Positions 27,393 to 35,351 of a stretch of 64,000 nucleotides of DNA are shown here, piece by piece; within the stretch, counting starts at the first letter, position 1, and each line of letters begins with the position of its first letter. Under the pieces are notes generated by a model. The model saw nothing but the letters and a program-made list of their open reading frames with translations, had not been told where the DNA came from and ran no database searches. The stretch lies in the NCBI RefSeq assembly GCF_001509485.1, contig NZ_LLZI01000001.1:124001-188000 (forward strand). The letters are read 5' to 3'. Source of the stretch: Streptomyces sp. NRRL F-4489. Lineage in GTDB: Bacteria; Actinomycetota; Actinomycetes; Streptomycetales; Streptomycetaceae. The position numbers were made by a program, and so were the translations under genes.

Positions 27393-28094
27393 ATGTCCCC
27401 CCGCAGCGCATCGGTCAATGAAGAATTGCGGCGGCGGTCCCGCGAGCGGCTGTTGCAGGCGACGGTCGAGCTGGTGGGCGAGCGCGGCTACGAGGCCACG
27501 ACGCTCGGCGACATCGCGCGGCGCGCGGGGGCGGCCCGCGGTCTGATCTCGTACTACTTCCCCAGCAAGCGGCAGTTGCTCCAGTCCGCCGTGCACCGGC
27601 TGATGCACCGTACGCTCCAGGCCGCGCTGGAGCGCGAACCGCGGCCGGCCGGCCCGGACGCCGGGCGGGAGCTGCTGGCCCGGGCCATCGACGCGATCCT
27701 GGGACTGGCCCACGACGAACCGATGCTGATGCGGACGCATATGGCCGGAATTCTCACCTCCGCCGGGTTCGTCCAATGCCCGGAGCAGCAGCGGCTGGCC
27801 CAGTTGCTGCGCGAGACGGTGGTGGCCTACGGGTCCACCGACCCGGACGCCGACTATCCGCTGCTGCGCGCCCTGTTGATGGGGTCGGTGGTGCCGATGC
27901 TGCTCCAGGGGGCCCAGATGCCCCGGGTGCGGCTGCGCGCGGAGCTGTTCCAGCGGTACGGGCTGGACTGGGCGTTGGGGGTTCCGCCGGGCCCCCGGCC
28001 GCCGGAGGGCGCGACGACCCGCGGCACCCCGGTGGTGCGCGGGGCGGCGCAGGCCGCTCCCCCGGGGCCGGCGGAGGACGCGGGCACACCGTAA
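27393..28094 (+). CDS. TetR/AcrR family transcriptional regulator
   Basis: This 233-aa regulator has an N-terminal helix-turn-helix: RRRSRERLLQATVELVGERGYEATTLGDIARRAGAARGLISYYFPSK, with the recognition helix ending YYFPSK. The C-terminal ligand domain is followed by a ~35-residue Pro/Ala/Gly tail. The ATG follows GGAG. A palindrome at 27360-27372 in its own leader suggests autorepression, and the divergent PAP2 gene may be a second target. Confidence 0.88.
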   Translation: MSPRSASVNEELRRRSRERLLQATVELVGERGYEATTLGDIARRAGAARGLISYYFPSKRQLLQSAVHRLMHRTLQAALEREPRPAGPDAGRELLARAIDAILGLAHDEPMLMRTHMAGILTSAGFVQCPEQQRLAQLLRETVVAYGSTDPDADYPLLRALLMGSVVPMLLQGAQMPRVRLRAELFQRYGLDWALGVPPGPRPPEGATTRGTPVVRGAAQAAPPGPAEDAGTP

Positions 28095-28133
28095 GTCCGC
28101 GGCCCCCGGCCCCAGTTGGCCACCCGTCGCCCC

Positions 28134-29081
28134 TCAGCGCTTGTTGTGGCGGGGTGTGAGGAGACCGGCGTCGCGGGCTCCGGCGATCAGGCGGAGGGCT
28201 CGGCGGCGGTTGCGGCCGGTGGCGTGCATAACGGCCAGGACGGGGTCGCGGCCCTCCTTCTGGGCCGCGCGGTAGGCGGCCGCGGCGATCCGGCGCCGTT
28301 CCCCGGCCCGCGAGCGGACGAGGACGGCGGAACGGACGGCGGCGGCCGGGGCGGGGGGCGGTTCGGCCACCCCGGGCTGCTCGGACACGCCGGACCGCTC
28401 GGACGCGCCGGACCGCTCGGATGGTTCGGGGGACGGCGCGCACTGCTCGGGCCGCGGGGCGGATGAGGGGCTGGCCGCCTCCGATTGCGGCTCGGGGTCG
28501 GTGCCGGGCCCCTGGGGCGGCGCGGCGGCGGCCGGCGCGACGGCCGATGCCTCGCCCGCCGCTTCCTTCCCCGCCTCGCCCCTCACCTCGTTCCCCGGGT
28601 CGTCCACCGCCCCCTCCGCCGCGTCGGCCGCCGCCTCACCCGGTACGCCGCCCACAGCACCGTCCGCAGCGGCACCCGGGGCAGCATCCGCCGCCTCCGC
28701 CGACCGGGGTGCGGCGGGTGCCGCCGGGCCGGGGTGCCGGTGCGGGGCCGCGGCCGGAGCGGGGCGGGACTTCGGGGGGCGGCCGGTGGCGGCGCGGCAG
28801 GTGTCGTCGAGGGGGCCCTCGATCCAGTGGGCGAGGGTGGCCAGGGCGTCCAGGGTCAGCGGCGGGTCGGCGCGGACGTCCTCGACGGCGAGGTGGTCGC
28901 CGGAGGCCGTCACCAGGACGTCGATCCGGGCCCCGTCGGGGAAGGTCAGCCGGGCGCTGAACCAGGGGCCCAGCCCGGACGCGGCCGAACCGTGCGCACG
29001 GAGTTCCCAGTCGGGCCACTCCAATGCCGCGCCTTGCGCTTTATATCGGTGGTTATCGGTATAAAACTCACTTTCCGGCAC
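28134..29081 (-). CDS. DUF6214-like Streptomyces protein with long disordered linker
   Basis: Function unknown. Residues ~20-100 form a compact domain (WPDWELRAHG, WFSARLTFPDGARIDVLV, VEDVRADPPLTLDALATLAHWIEGPL) resembling Streptomyces DUF6214 proteins. Residues ~100-255 are a low-complexity Ala/Pro/Glu linker with serine repeats (SERSGASERSGVSEQ). The last ~55 residues are basic and could form a helix-turn-helix (RRRIAAAAYRAAQKEG...GLLTPRHNKR). The GTG at 29081 lies in AT-rich sequence, so the real start may be about 20 codons later. Confidence 0.6.
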   Translation of the reverse strand: MPESEFYTDNHRYKAQGAALEWPDWELRAHGSAASGLGPWFSARLTFPDGARIDVLVTASGDHLAVEDVRADPPLTLDALATLAHWIEGPLDDTCRAATGRPPKSRPAPAAAPHRHPGPAAPAAPRSAEAADAAPGAAADGAVGGVPGEAAADAAEGAVDDPGNEVRGEAGKEAAGEASAVAPAAAAPPQGPGTDPEPQSEAASPSSAPRPEQCAPSPEPSERSGASERSGVSEQPGVAEPPPAPAAAVRSAVLVRSRAGERRRIAAAAYRAAQKEGRDPVLAVMHATGRNRRRALRLIAGARDAGLLTPRHNKR

Positions 29082-29087
29082 AAAAAA

Positions 29088-29093
29088 AACCTA
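29088..29093 (-). promoter_or_regulatory. Possible -10 box for leaderless transcription
   Basis: Read on the minus strand, TAGGTT is followed by six T and then the GTG at 29081. The spacing fits a leaderless mRNA beginning at the start codon. The surrounding 29040-29095 stretch is AT-rich for this genome and is the most promoter-like sequence between the DUF6214-like gene and the reductase. Confidence 0.4.
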
Positions 29094-29219
29094 GCCTCCA
29101 GCTCACCCGGCCACCGGGCGCGGCACGCTCATCGGACCGGGAGCAACCCCGATAGCGCAGCTCTCCCGCCGGCCGCCCGCCGGTGCCATGCTGGGGATAC
29201 TCCGCGGAAGGGGCCACCC

Positions 29220-30593
29220 GTGCTTCGTGTCGCAGTGATCGGTTCCGGACCGAGCGGTGTCTACACCGCCCAGTCGCTGGTCGGGCAGGAGGAGGTCCCG
29301 GACGTCGAGGTCCATGTATTGGACCGGCTGCCCTGCCCGTACGGCCTGGTGCGGTACGGCGTCGCGCCCGATCACGAGAAGATCAAGTCGCTGCAGGGCA
29401 CGCTCCGCACGGTGCTGGAGCACCCCCGGGTGCGCTTCCTGGGCAACGTGGAGGTGGGGGCCGGCGGGGTGGGCCTGGCGGAGCTGCGGGAGATGTTCCA
29501 CGCGGTGGTGTTCTGCGTCGGCGCGGCCACCGACCGGCGGCTGGACATCCCCGGGGAGGCGCTGCCGGGCAGCCATCCGGCGACCGATTTCGTCGCCTGG
29601 TACAGCGCGCATCCGGACGCGGCGGACGGCCATTTCGCGCTGGCGGCCCGTTCGGCGGTGGTGATCGGGGTGGGCAACGTCGCGGTGGACGTGGCCCGGA
29701 TGCTGTCCCGGGGCGCCGCCGAGCTGGCCGCCACCGATATGCCGCAGGGCGCCCTGGGGGCGCTGGCCGACAGCCGGGTCGAGGACGTGTGGATGGTCGG
29801 GCGGCGCGGGCCCGCCCAGGCCAAGTTCACCACCAAGGAGCTGCGGGAGCTGGGGGCGCTGCCCGGTACGGAGGTGGTGGTCCGGCCCGAGGAGCTGGCG
29901 CTGGACCCGGGCTACCGCGATCCGGGCGGGCTGCCGGCCCCGGTGCGGCGGAACGTCGAGGTGCTGCGCGACTGGGCCGAGCGGCCGGTGGCGCGGGCGG
30001 CGGGAACGGGCCGGCCGCGCCGGATCCGTCTGCGGTTCTTCCTGCGGCCGGTGGAGATCCTCGGGGATCCGGCCACCGGGGTGCGGGCGGTGCGGTTCGA
30101 GCGGACCGTGCCCGACGGCCGGGGCGGGGTCCGGGGTACGGGTGAACAGGAGGAGATCGCGGGCCAGTTGGTGCTGCGGTCGGTCGGCTACCGGGGCGTA
30201 CCGCAGCCGGGGCTGCCGTTCGACCCGGCCACGGGAACGGTGCCGCACGACGGCGGGCGGGTCCTGGTGGACGGCGCGCCGTACCCGGGTGTCTACGTGG
30301 CGGGGTGGATCAAGCGCGGCCCCACGGGGGTGATCGGCACCAACCGGCCGTGCGCCAAGGAGACCGCGGCGTCGCTGCTGGCGGACGCGGCGGAGCTGGC
30401 GCGGCGGTCGGTGGCGGCGGACCCGGTCGCGGCGCTGGAGCGGGCCGGGGCGCGGCCGGTGCCCTGGCGGGGCTGGCTGGCGATCGAGGCCGCGGAGGCG
30501 GCGTGGGGGCGCGGGCTGGGGCGCGGGACGGTCAAGCTGGCGGACTGGGACGGGCTGCTGCGCGCGGCGCGGTCGGCGATGACGCTGCGCTGA
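29220..30593 (+). CDS. FprA-type ferredoxin/adrenodoxin-NADP reductase
   Basis: This 457-aa FAD/NADPH flavoprotein passes electrons from NADPH to ferredoxin. It closely follows mycobacterial FprA and adrenodoxin reductase in length and motifs: VAVIGSGPSGVYTAQ (FAD), CPYGLVRYGVAPDHEKIK, VVIGVGNVAVDVARML (NADP), VWMVGRRGPAQAKFTTKELRE, and GWIKRGPTGVIGTNRPCAKET at the C-terminus. The GTG follows GGAAGGGG (29206-29213). It could supply electrons to P450s such as the one at 55007, but no ferredoxin gene is adjacent. Confidence 0.92.
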   Translation: MLRVAVIGSGPSGVYTAQSLVGQEEVPDVEVHVLDRLPCPYGLVRYGVAPDHEKIKSLQGTLRTVLEHPRVRFLGNVEVGAGGVGLAELREMFHAVVFCVGAATDRRLDIPGEALPGSHPATDFVAWYSAHPDAADGHFALAARSAVVIGVGNVAVDVARMLSRGAAELAATDMPQGALGALADSRVEDVWMVGRRGPAQAKFTTKELRELGALPGTEVVVRPEELALDPGYRDPGGLPAPVRRNVEVLRDWAERPVARAAGTGRPRRIRLRFFLRPVEILGDPATGVRAVRFERTVPDGRGGVRGTGEQEEIAGQLVLRSVGYRGVPQPGLPFDPATGTVPHDGGRVLVDGAPYPGVYVAGWIKRGPTGVIGTNRPCAKETAASLLADAAELARRSVAADPVAALERAGARPVPWRGWLAIEAAEAAWGRGLGRGTVKLADWDGLLRAARSAMTLR

Positions 30594-30614
30594 GATGGGC
30601 GGGGGCCGGCCCGT

Positions 30615-30986
30615 TCAGCGCTCGCCGAGGCGGCGCTCCTGGAGGCGGGCGGCCCGCAGCACCCCGCCGATCAGACCGGGGAAGAGCGCTTCGAGATCGT
30701 CCCGGCGCAGCGCGTTCATCTTGGCGGTGCCCCGGTAGAACTGCGTGATCAGCCCGTTCTCGCGGAGCACCCGGAAGTGGTGCGTACAGGTCGATTTGCT
30801 GACCGGCAGCTCGATGTCGGCGCAGTTCAGTTCGCCGTCGGCGGCGTCCAGGGCGCAGACGATCCGCAGCCGCATCGGGTCGGCGAGGGCGTGCAGGACC
30901 TGGGTGAGCCGGATGTCCTCCCGGGTCGGATGCGCGAGCGGCCGGGCGCCCGAGGTGGCCCCGGCGGCGGGCGTTTCGGTCGGCAT
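30615..30986 (-). CDS. ArsR/SmtB-type winged-helix repressor
   Basis: A 123-aa helix-turn-helix regulator: LTQVLHALADPMRLRIVCAL, then the recognition region ELPVSKSTCTHHFRVLRENGLI and the wing ending at YRGTAKMNALR. The metal-site ELCVCDL motif of ArsR is absent (it reads NCADIELPVSKST), so it probably senses something other than arsenic. It is divergent from an Old Yellow Enzyme gene. Two palindromic sites in the gap suggest it controls that gene. Confidence 0.87.
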   Translation of the reverse strand: MPTETPAAGATSGARPLAHPTREDIRLTQVLHALADPMRLRIVCALDAADGELNCADIELPVSKSTCTHHFRVLRENGLITQFYRGTAKMNALRRDDLEALFPGLIGGVLRAARLQERRLGER

Positions 30987-31106
30987 GACGGCTCCTGACC
31001 TGCGGTTCGGTGGATCTGTGGGTCTGCGGTGCGCGCGCCCTCGGCGGTCCGGCGGCCGGCGCTCCTTCCGTGGGGACTCGGCTGCCCCGTCCTGGAGGTT
31101 TCATTG

Positions 31107-31156
31107 TACGAGAACCATCGTAGTTTGACACCTCCCGTACTACGATGCCTATCGTA
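31107..31156 (+). promoter_or_regulatory. Paired 16-bp operators over the Old Yellow Enzyme promoter
   Basis: Two related palindromes occur 34 bp apart: TACGAGAACCATCGTA (31107-31122) and TACGATGCCTATCGTA (31141-31156). Between them lies TTGACA (31125-31130), a consensus -35. The second palindrome covers the expected -10 region. The arrangement suits repression by the divergent ArsR-type protein. Confidence 0.7.
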
Positions 31157-31211
31157 TGAGCCGGGGTCCGGCCGGTCCCCGCCCGTTCTCGTCCAGGTAC
31201 AGGAGCCCGCC

Positions 31212-32315
31212 GTGAGCGCACTCTTCGAGCCCTTCAGCCTCCGCTCGCTGACCATCCCGAATCGTCTGTGGATGGCCCCTATGTGCCAGTATTCGGCCGC
31301 TCCCGAGGGGCCGGCCCAAGGGGTCCCCGGGGACTGGCACTTCCAGCACCTGGCGGCGCGGGCGGCCGGCGGCACGGGGCTGATCCTCACCGAGGCCACC
31401 GCGGTCAGCCCCGAGGGCCGGATCTCGCCCTACGACCTCGGGCTGTGGAACGACGCGCAGACCGAGGCGTTCCGCCGGATCACGGACGCCATCAAGGCCC
31501 AGAACAGCGTCCCGGGCATCCAGATCGCGCACGCCGGCCGCAAGGCGTCCACCGAGCGGACCTGGGTGGACCGCGGCCGCCCGCTGGCGCCCGGTGAGGG
31601 GCACGGCTGGCAGCCGGTCGCGCCGAGCCCGCTGGCGTTCGACGCGGCGCACACCACCCCGGACGAGCTGACCGCGGACCAGATAGCGGGGCTCGTGGAG
31701 AAGTTCGCGGACACCGCGCGGCGGGCGCTGGCCGCCGGCTTCCAGGTCGTCGAGATCCACGGCGCCCACGGCTACCTCGTCAACCAGTTCCTCTCCCCGT
31801 ACACCAACCACCGCACCGACGCCTACGGCGGCTCGTACGAGAACCGGACCCGGCTGGCGCTGGAGATCGTGGACGCCGTCCGGGAGGTCTGGCCGGCCGA
31901 ACTCCCGGTGTTCTTCCGGATCTCGGCGACCGACTGGCTCAGCGAGGACGACCGCGACGACCGGGAGGGCTGGACCGCCGACGACACCGTGCGGTTCGCC
32001 CGCGAGCTCAAGGAGCACGGCGTCGATCTGCTGGACACCTCCACCGGCGGCAACGCGCCGGACGTCCGGATCACTTCGGCGCCGGGCTACCAGGTGCCGT
32101 TCGCCGAGCGGGTCAAGAAGGAGACCGGGCTCGCGGTCGGCGCGGTCGGCCTGATCACCGAGGCCCGGCAGGCCGAGAAGATCATCGCGGACGGGCAGGC
32201 CGACGCCGTGCTGCTCGGCCGCGAACTGCTGCGCTCGCCGAGCTTCGCGCAGCACGCCGCGCGCGAGCTGGGCGCCGCGGTGCATATCCCCCAGCAGTAC
32301 CACCGCGCCGTCTGA
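31212..32315 (+). CDS. Old Yellow Enzyme family NADPH:flavin oxidoreductase (YqjM-like)
   Basis: This 367-aa FMN-dependent ene-reductase reduces activated C=C bonds with NAD(P)H. It has MAPMCQYSA, with the Cys that in YqjM tunes the flavin, and GIQIAHAGRKAS with substrate-binding His. GYLVNQFLSPYTNHRTDAYGG, the NRTRLALEI stretch, and C-terminal GLITEARQAEKII and ADAVLLGRELL complete the family pattern. The GTG follows AGGAG. It is probably induced by electrophilic compounds through the divergent repressor. Confidence 0.92.
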   Translation: MSALFEPFSLRSLTIPNRLWMAPMCQYSAAPEGPAQGVPGDWHFQHLAARAAGGTGLILTEATAVSPEGRISPYDLGLWNDAQTEAFRRITDAIKAQNSVPGIQIAHAGRKASTERTWVDRGRPLAPGEGHGWQPVAPSPLAFDAAHTTPDELTADQIAGLVEKFADTARRALAAGFQVVEIHGAHGYLVNQFLSPYTNHRTDAYGGSYENRTRLALEIVDAVREVWPAELPVFFRISATDWLSEDDRDDREGWTADDTVRFARELKEHGVDLLDTSTGGNAPDVRITSAPGYQVPFAERVKKETGLAVGAVGLITEARQAEKIIADGQADAVLLGRELLRSPSFAQHAARELGAAVHIPQQYHRAV

Positions 32316-32330
32316 CCTGCGCGGATTCCG

Positions 32331-32394
32331 CCGGGAGACGCCGTTGTCAGTGGCCGGGTGCACACTGGCGGCATCTGAGACAACGGCGTCCCGG
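32331..32394 (+). promoter_or_regulatory. PafBC/RecA-NDp-like promoter inside a large inverted repeat
   Basis: TTGTCAGTG (32344-32352), 8 nt, then CACACT (32361-32366) matches the actinobacterial DNA-damage promoter consensus TTGTCRGTG-N8-TAnnnT except for one -10 base. It lies within a long inverted repeat: perfect 12-bp arms 32337-32348 and 32379-32390, extended outward with a 2-nt bulge. The right arm ends at the ribosome site GGAGGTG (32392-32398), so pairing could also affect translation. Confidence 0.5.
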
Positions 32395-32406
32395 AGGTGT
32401 TCCGGC

Positions 32407-33492
32407 ATGACAGACGTACTTCTCGCGGTGGGCACCCGCAAAGGGCTGTTCCTCGGCCGCCGGCGGGCCGGCGGGTGGCGGGTGAGCGGCCCGCACTTCC
32501 CCGCCCAGGCGGTCTACTCCCTCGCCATCGACACCCGCGGCCCGCGGCCCCGGCTGCTGGCCGGAGCCGACAGCGCGCACTGGGGCCCGTCCGTCTTCCA
32601 CTCCGACGACCTGGGCGAGACCTGGCAGGAGCCGGCCCGCCCGGCGATCAGATATCCCGAGGACACCGGGGCGTCGCTGGAGCGGGTGTGGCAGCTGCAC
32701 CCGGCGGGCCCGGCCGAGCCCGAGGTGGTCTACGCCGGCACCGAGCCGGGCGGGCTGTTCCGCTCCGAGGACCGCGGCGAGAGCTTCGAGCTGGTCCGGG
32801 CGCTGTGGGAGCACCCGAGCCGGGAGCGGTGGGTGCCGGGCGGCGGCGGCCTGGCCGTCCACACCGTCGTCACCGATCCCCGGGACGCCGCCGCGGTCAC
32901 CGTCGCGGTCTCCGCGGCCGGGGTGTTCCGCAGCCGCGACGGCGGCGCCGGCTGGGAGCCGTCCAACAAGGGCGTCAAGGCGGTCTTCCTGCCCGACCAG
33001 CACCCGGAGTTCGGCCAGTGCGTCCACAAGATCGCCCGGGATCCGGCCGACCCCGACCGGCTCTACCTCCAGAACCACTGGGGCGTCTACCGCAGCGACG
33101 ACGCCGGCGCGCACTGGACGGACATCGGCGGCGGCCTGCCGTCGGACTTCGGCTTCGCGGTCGCCGCCCACCCGCGCCGCGGCGATGTCGCCTACGTCTT
33201 CCCGATCACCGCCGATATCGACCGGGTCCCGGCCGACCACCGCTGCCGGGTCTTCCGCACCGCCGACGCGGGCGCCAGCTGGGAGCCGCTGAGCGCCGGC
33301 CTGCCCGAGGAGGACCACTACGGCACGGTCCTGCGGGACGCCCTGGCGGTCGACGACGCCGACCCCGCCGGGGTGTACTTCGGCAACCGCAACGGCGAGG
33401 TCTACGCCAGCGCCGACGACGGCGACAGCTGGCAGCAGCTCGCCTCCCATCTGCCGGACGTGCTGTGCGTACGGGCGGCGGCACTGGCATGA
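32407..33492 (+). CDS. BNR/Asp-box repeat beta-propeller protein (sialidase-like fold)
   Basis: This 361-aa protein has repeated Asp-box elements such as SDDLGETW, SEDRGESF, SRDGGAGW, SDDAGAHW, TADAGASW and SADDGDSW, one per propeller blade. No signal peptide or catalytic Arg/Tyr set of true sialidases is evident, so it is probably a cytosolic WD40/YVTN-like protein rather than a glycosidase. A strong GGAGGTG precedes the ATG. A DNA-damage-type promoter upstream and the uracil-DNA glycosylase downstream make a stress link possible but unproven. Confidence 0.8.
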   Translation: MTDVLLAVGTRKGLFLGRRRAGGWRVSGPHFPAQAVYSLAIDTRGPRPRLLAGADSAHWGPSVFHSDDLGETWQEPARPAIRYPEDTGASLERVWQLHPAGPAEPEVVYAGTEPGGLFRSEDRGESFELVRALWEHPSRERWVPGGGGLAVHTVVTDPRDAAAVTVAVSAAGVFRSRDGGAGWEPSNKGVKAVFLPDQHPEFGQCVHKIARDPADPDRLYLQNHWGVYRSDDAGAHWTDIGGGLPSDFGFAVAAHPRRGDVAYVFPITADIDRVPADHRCRVFRTADAGASWEPLSAGLPEEDHYGTVLRDALAVDDADPAGVYFGNRNGEVYASADDGDSWQQLASHLPDVLCVRAAALA

Positions 33493-33535
33493 GCGGCCGG
33501 TGGCCGGGAATTGAGGGGCGGCCGGGGTCGGCCAG

Positions 33536-33541
33536 TAGGGT
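33536..33541 (+). promoter_or_regulatory. -10 box for leaderless ung transcript
   Basis: TAGGGT lies six nt before the GTG at 33548, and no ribosome site is present. TTGAGG (33511-33516) could be a -35 with a long 19-nt spacer. The distance fits transcription starting at the start codon. Confidence 0.5.
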
Positions 33542-33547
33542 GACCCC

Positions 33548-34225
33548 GTGGCTGCACGACCTCTCCATGACATCGTCGAACCAGGCTGGGCCAAGGCACT
33601 TGAGCCGGTCGCCGGGCAGATCGCCGCGATGGGCGACTTCCTGCGGGCCGAGATCGCCGCGGGCCGGACCTACCTCCCGGCCGGCAACAACGTCCTGCGG
33701 GCCTTCCAGCAACCCTTCGAGGAGGTGCGGGTCCTCATCGTCGGTCAGGACCCCTATCCCACCCCGGGGCACGCGGTCGGACTGAGCTTCTCCGTGGCGC
33801 CGGACGTCCGCCCGCTGCCCGGCAGCCTGGAGAACATCTTCCGGGAGCTGCACTCCGACCTCGGGCTGCCCCGGCCCTCCAACGGCGACCTCACCCCGTG
33901 GACCCGGCAGGGCGTCCTGCTGCTGAACCGCGCGCTGACGACGGCGCCGCGCAAGCCCGCCGCCCACCGCGGCAAGGGCTGGGAGCAGGTCACCGAGCAG
34001 GCCATCCGGGCCCTGGTGGCGCGCGGCGGCCCCCTGGTGGCGGTGCTGTGGGGGCGCGACGCGCGCAACCTCCGCCCGCTGCTCGGCGACCTGCCGGCGG
34101 TCGAGTCGGCGCACCCCTCCCCCATGTCCGCCGACCGCGGCTTCTTCGGCTCCCGGCCGTTCAGCCGCGTCAACGACCTGCTCGTCCGGCAGGGCGCGCA
34201 GCCCGTGGACTGGCGCCTGCCCTGA
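33548..34225 (+). CDS. ung: Uracil-DNA glycosylase, family 1
   Basis: This 225-aa base-excision repair enzyme removes uracil from DNA. It contains the water-activating loop [19 protein letters not shown], the uracil-binding LLLNRALTT, and the Leu/His intercalation loop [14 protein letters not shown], all diagnostic of family 1 Ung. The length is usual. No ribosome site is seen before the GTG. A -10 box six nt upstream implies a leaderless message. Confidence 0.95.
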   Translation: MAARPLHDIVEPGWAKALEPVAGQIAAMGDFLRAEIAAGRTYLPAGNNVLRAFQQPFEEVRVLIVGQDPYPTPGHAVGLSFSVAPDVRPLPGSLENIFRELHSDLGLPRPSNGDLTPWTRQGVLLLNRALTTAPRKPAAHRGKGWEQVTEQAIRALVARGGPLVAVLWGRDARNLRPLLGDLPAVESAHPSPMSADRGFFGSRPFSRVNDLLVRQGAQPVDWRLP

Positions 34226-34252
34226 GCCGGGCCGCCCGCCGGTAGCGGGCGA

Positions 34253-34258
34253 TAGTGT
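34253..34258 (+). promoter_or_regulatory. -10 box for a leaderless transcript
   Basis: TAGTGT ends seven nt before the ATG at 34266, and no ribosome site is present. An alternative in-frame GTG at 34257 falls inside this box, which supports the ATG as the true start. Confidence 0.5.
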
Positions 34259-34265
34259 GCCTGGC

Positions 34266-35351
34266 ATGACGAACGCGAACATCCCTGCGGGCTGGTACGC
34301 CGACCCGCAGGGCACCCCCCACCAGCTCCGCTGGTGGGACGGCTCCCAGTGGACCGCGCACACCCACCCCGGACAGCAGGCGCAGCCCCAGGAGCAGCAG
34401 GCCGCACAGGCGGGGCCCCAGCCCGCGCAGCAGCCCGCACCCCAGCAGGCCCAGCCGTACCAGCAGCCGCAGCAGCCGCAGCCGTATCAGCAGACGCAGC
34501 AGCCGCAGATGGCACAGCAGCAGCCGACGGCGCAGCCGTACGCGCCGCAGCAGCCCGCCCCGGGCCAGGCTCCGTACGGCCAGCAGGGCGGCGGCTACCC
34601 GCAGCCGATGCCGGTGCAGGGCCAGCCGATGCCGGGCCAGGGCCAGCCCGGCGCGTACTCCCCCGAGGCGCACCACCAGGCGCAGCAGCAGGCCGGTATC
34701 CAGCGCCAGGTGCAGCAGCAGGCCGGGGTGGCGCCCGCCGGGCCGGGCGGCGGCACGCTGTTCACCGAGCCGGTGCTGGTGGTCAACCAGAAGGCCAAGC
34801 TCATCGAGGTGAGCAACGAGTACGCCGTGCACGACCAGCACGGCAATCAGCTCGGCGCGGTCGTCGAGATCGGCCAGAGCACCGCGAAGAAGGTGCTCCG
34901 GGTGGTCTCCAGCCTGGACCAGTACATGACCCACAAGCTGGAGATCCGGGACGCCTACGGCCAGCCGCAGCTGGTGCTGACCCGGCCCGCGAAGCTGATC
35001 AAGTCCAAGGTGCTGGTGGCCCGTCCGGACGGGCAGCCGGTCGGCGAGATCGTCCAGCAGAACGCCATCGGGAAGATCAACTTCGCCATGCTGGTCAACG
35101 GGCAGCAGGTCGGCGCCATCAAGGCGGAGAACTGGCGGGCGTGGAACTTCGCGATCACCGACCACACCGACACCGAGGTCGCCCGGATCACCAAGACCTG
35201 GGAGGGCCTGGCCAAGACGATGTTCACCACCGCCGACAACTACGTCCTCCAGATCCACCAGCAGCTGCCGGACCCGCTGCTGAGCCTGGTCGTCGCCACC
35301 GCGCTGACCGTCGACACCGCCCTCAAGCAGGACGCCCGCGGCCTTGGCTGA
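34266..35351 (+). CDS. DUF2510 / Gln-rich linker / scramblase-like domain protein
   Basis: A 361-aa protein in three parts. Residues ~5-35 are a DUF2510 motif (IPAGWYADPQGTPHQLRWWDGSQWT), usually found in actinobacterial membrane-associated proteins. Residues ~38-160 are a Gln/Pro/Ala-rich low-complexity linker. Residues ~165-355 are a scramblase/LURP-one-like barrel (LFTEPVLVVNQKAKLIEVSNEY, then TLTVDTALKQ near the end). The hydrophobic C-terminal helix could touch a membrane. The function is unknown, and phospholipid scrambling has not been shown for bacterial members. Confidence 0.8.
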   Translation: MTNANIPAGWYADPQGTPHQLRWWDGSQWTAHTHPGQQAQPQEQQAAQAGPQPAQQPAPQQAQPYQQPQQPQPYQQTQQPQMAQQQPTAQPYAPQQPAPGQAPYGQQGGGYPQPMPVQGQPMPGQGQPGAYSPEAHHQAQQQAGIQRQVQQQAGVAPAGPGGGTLFTEPVLVVNQKAKLIEVSNEYAVHDQHGNQLGAVVEIGQSTAKKVLRVVSSLDQYMTHKLEIRDAYGQPQLVLTRPAKLIKSKVLVARPDGQPVGEIVQQNAIGKINFAMLVNGQQVGAIKAENWRAWNFAITDHTDTEVARITKTWEGLAKTMFTTADNYVLQIHQQLPDPLLSLVVATALTVDTALKQDARGLG

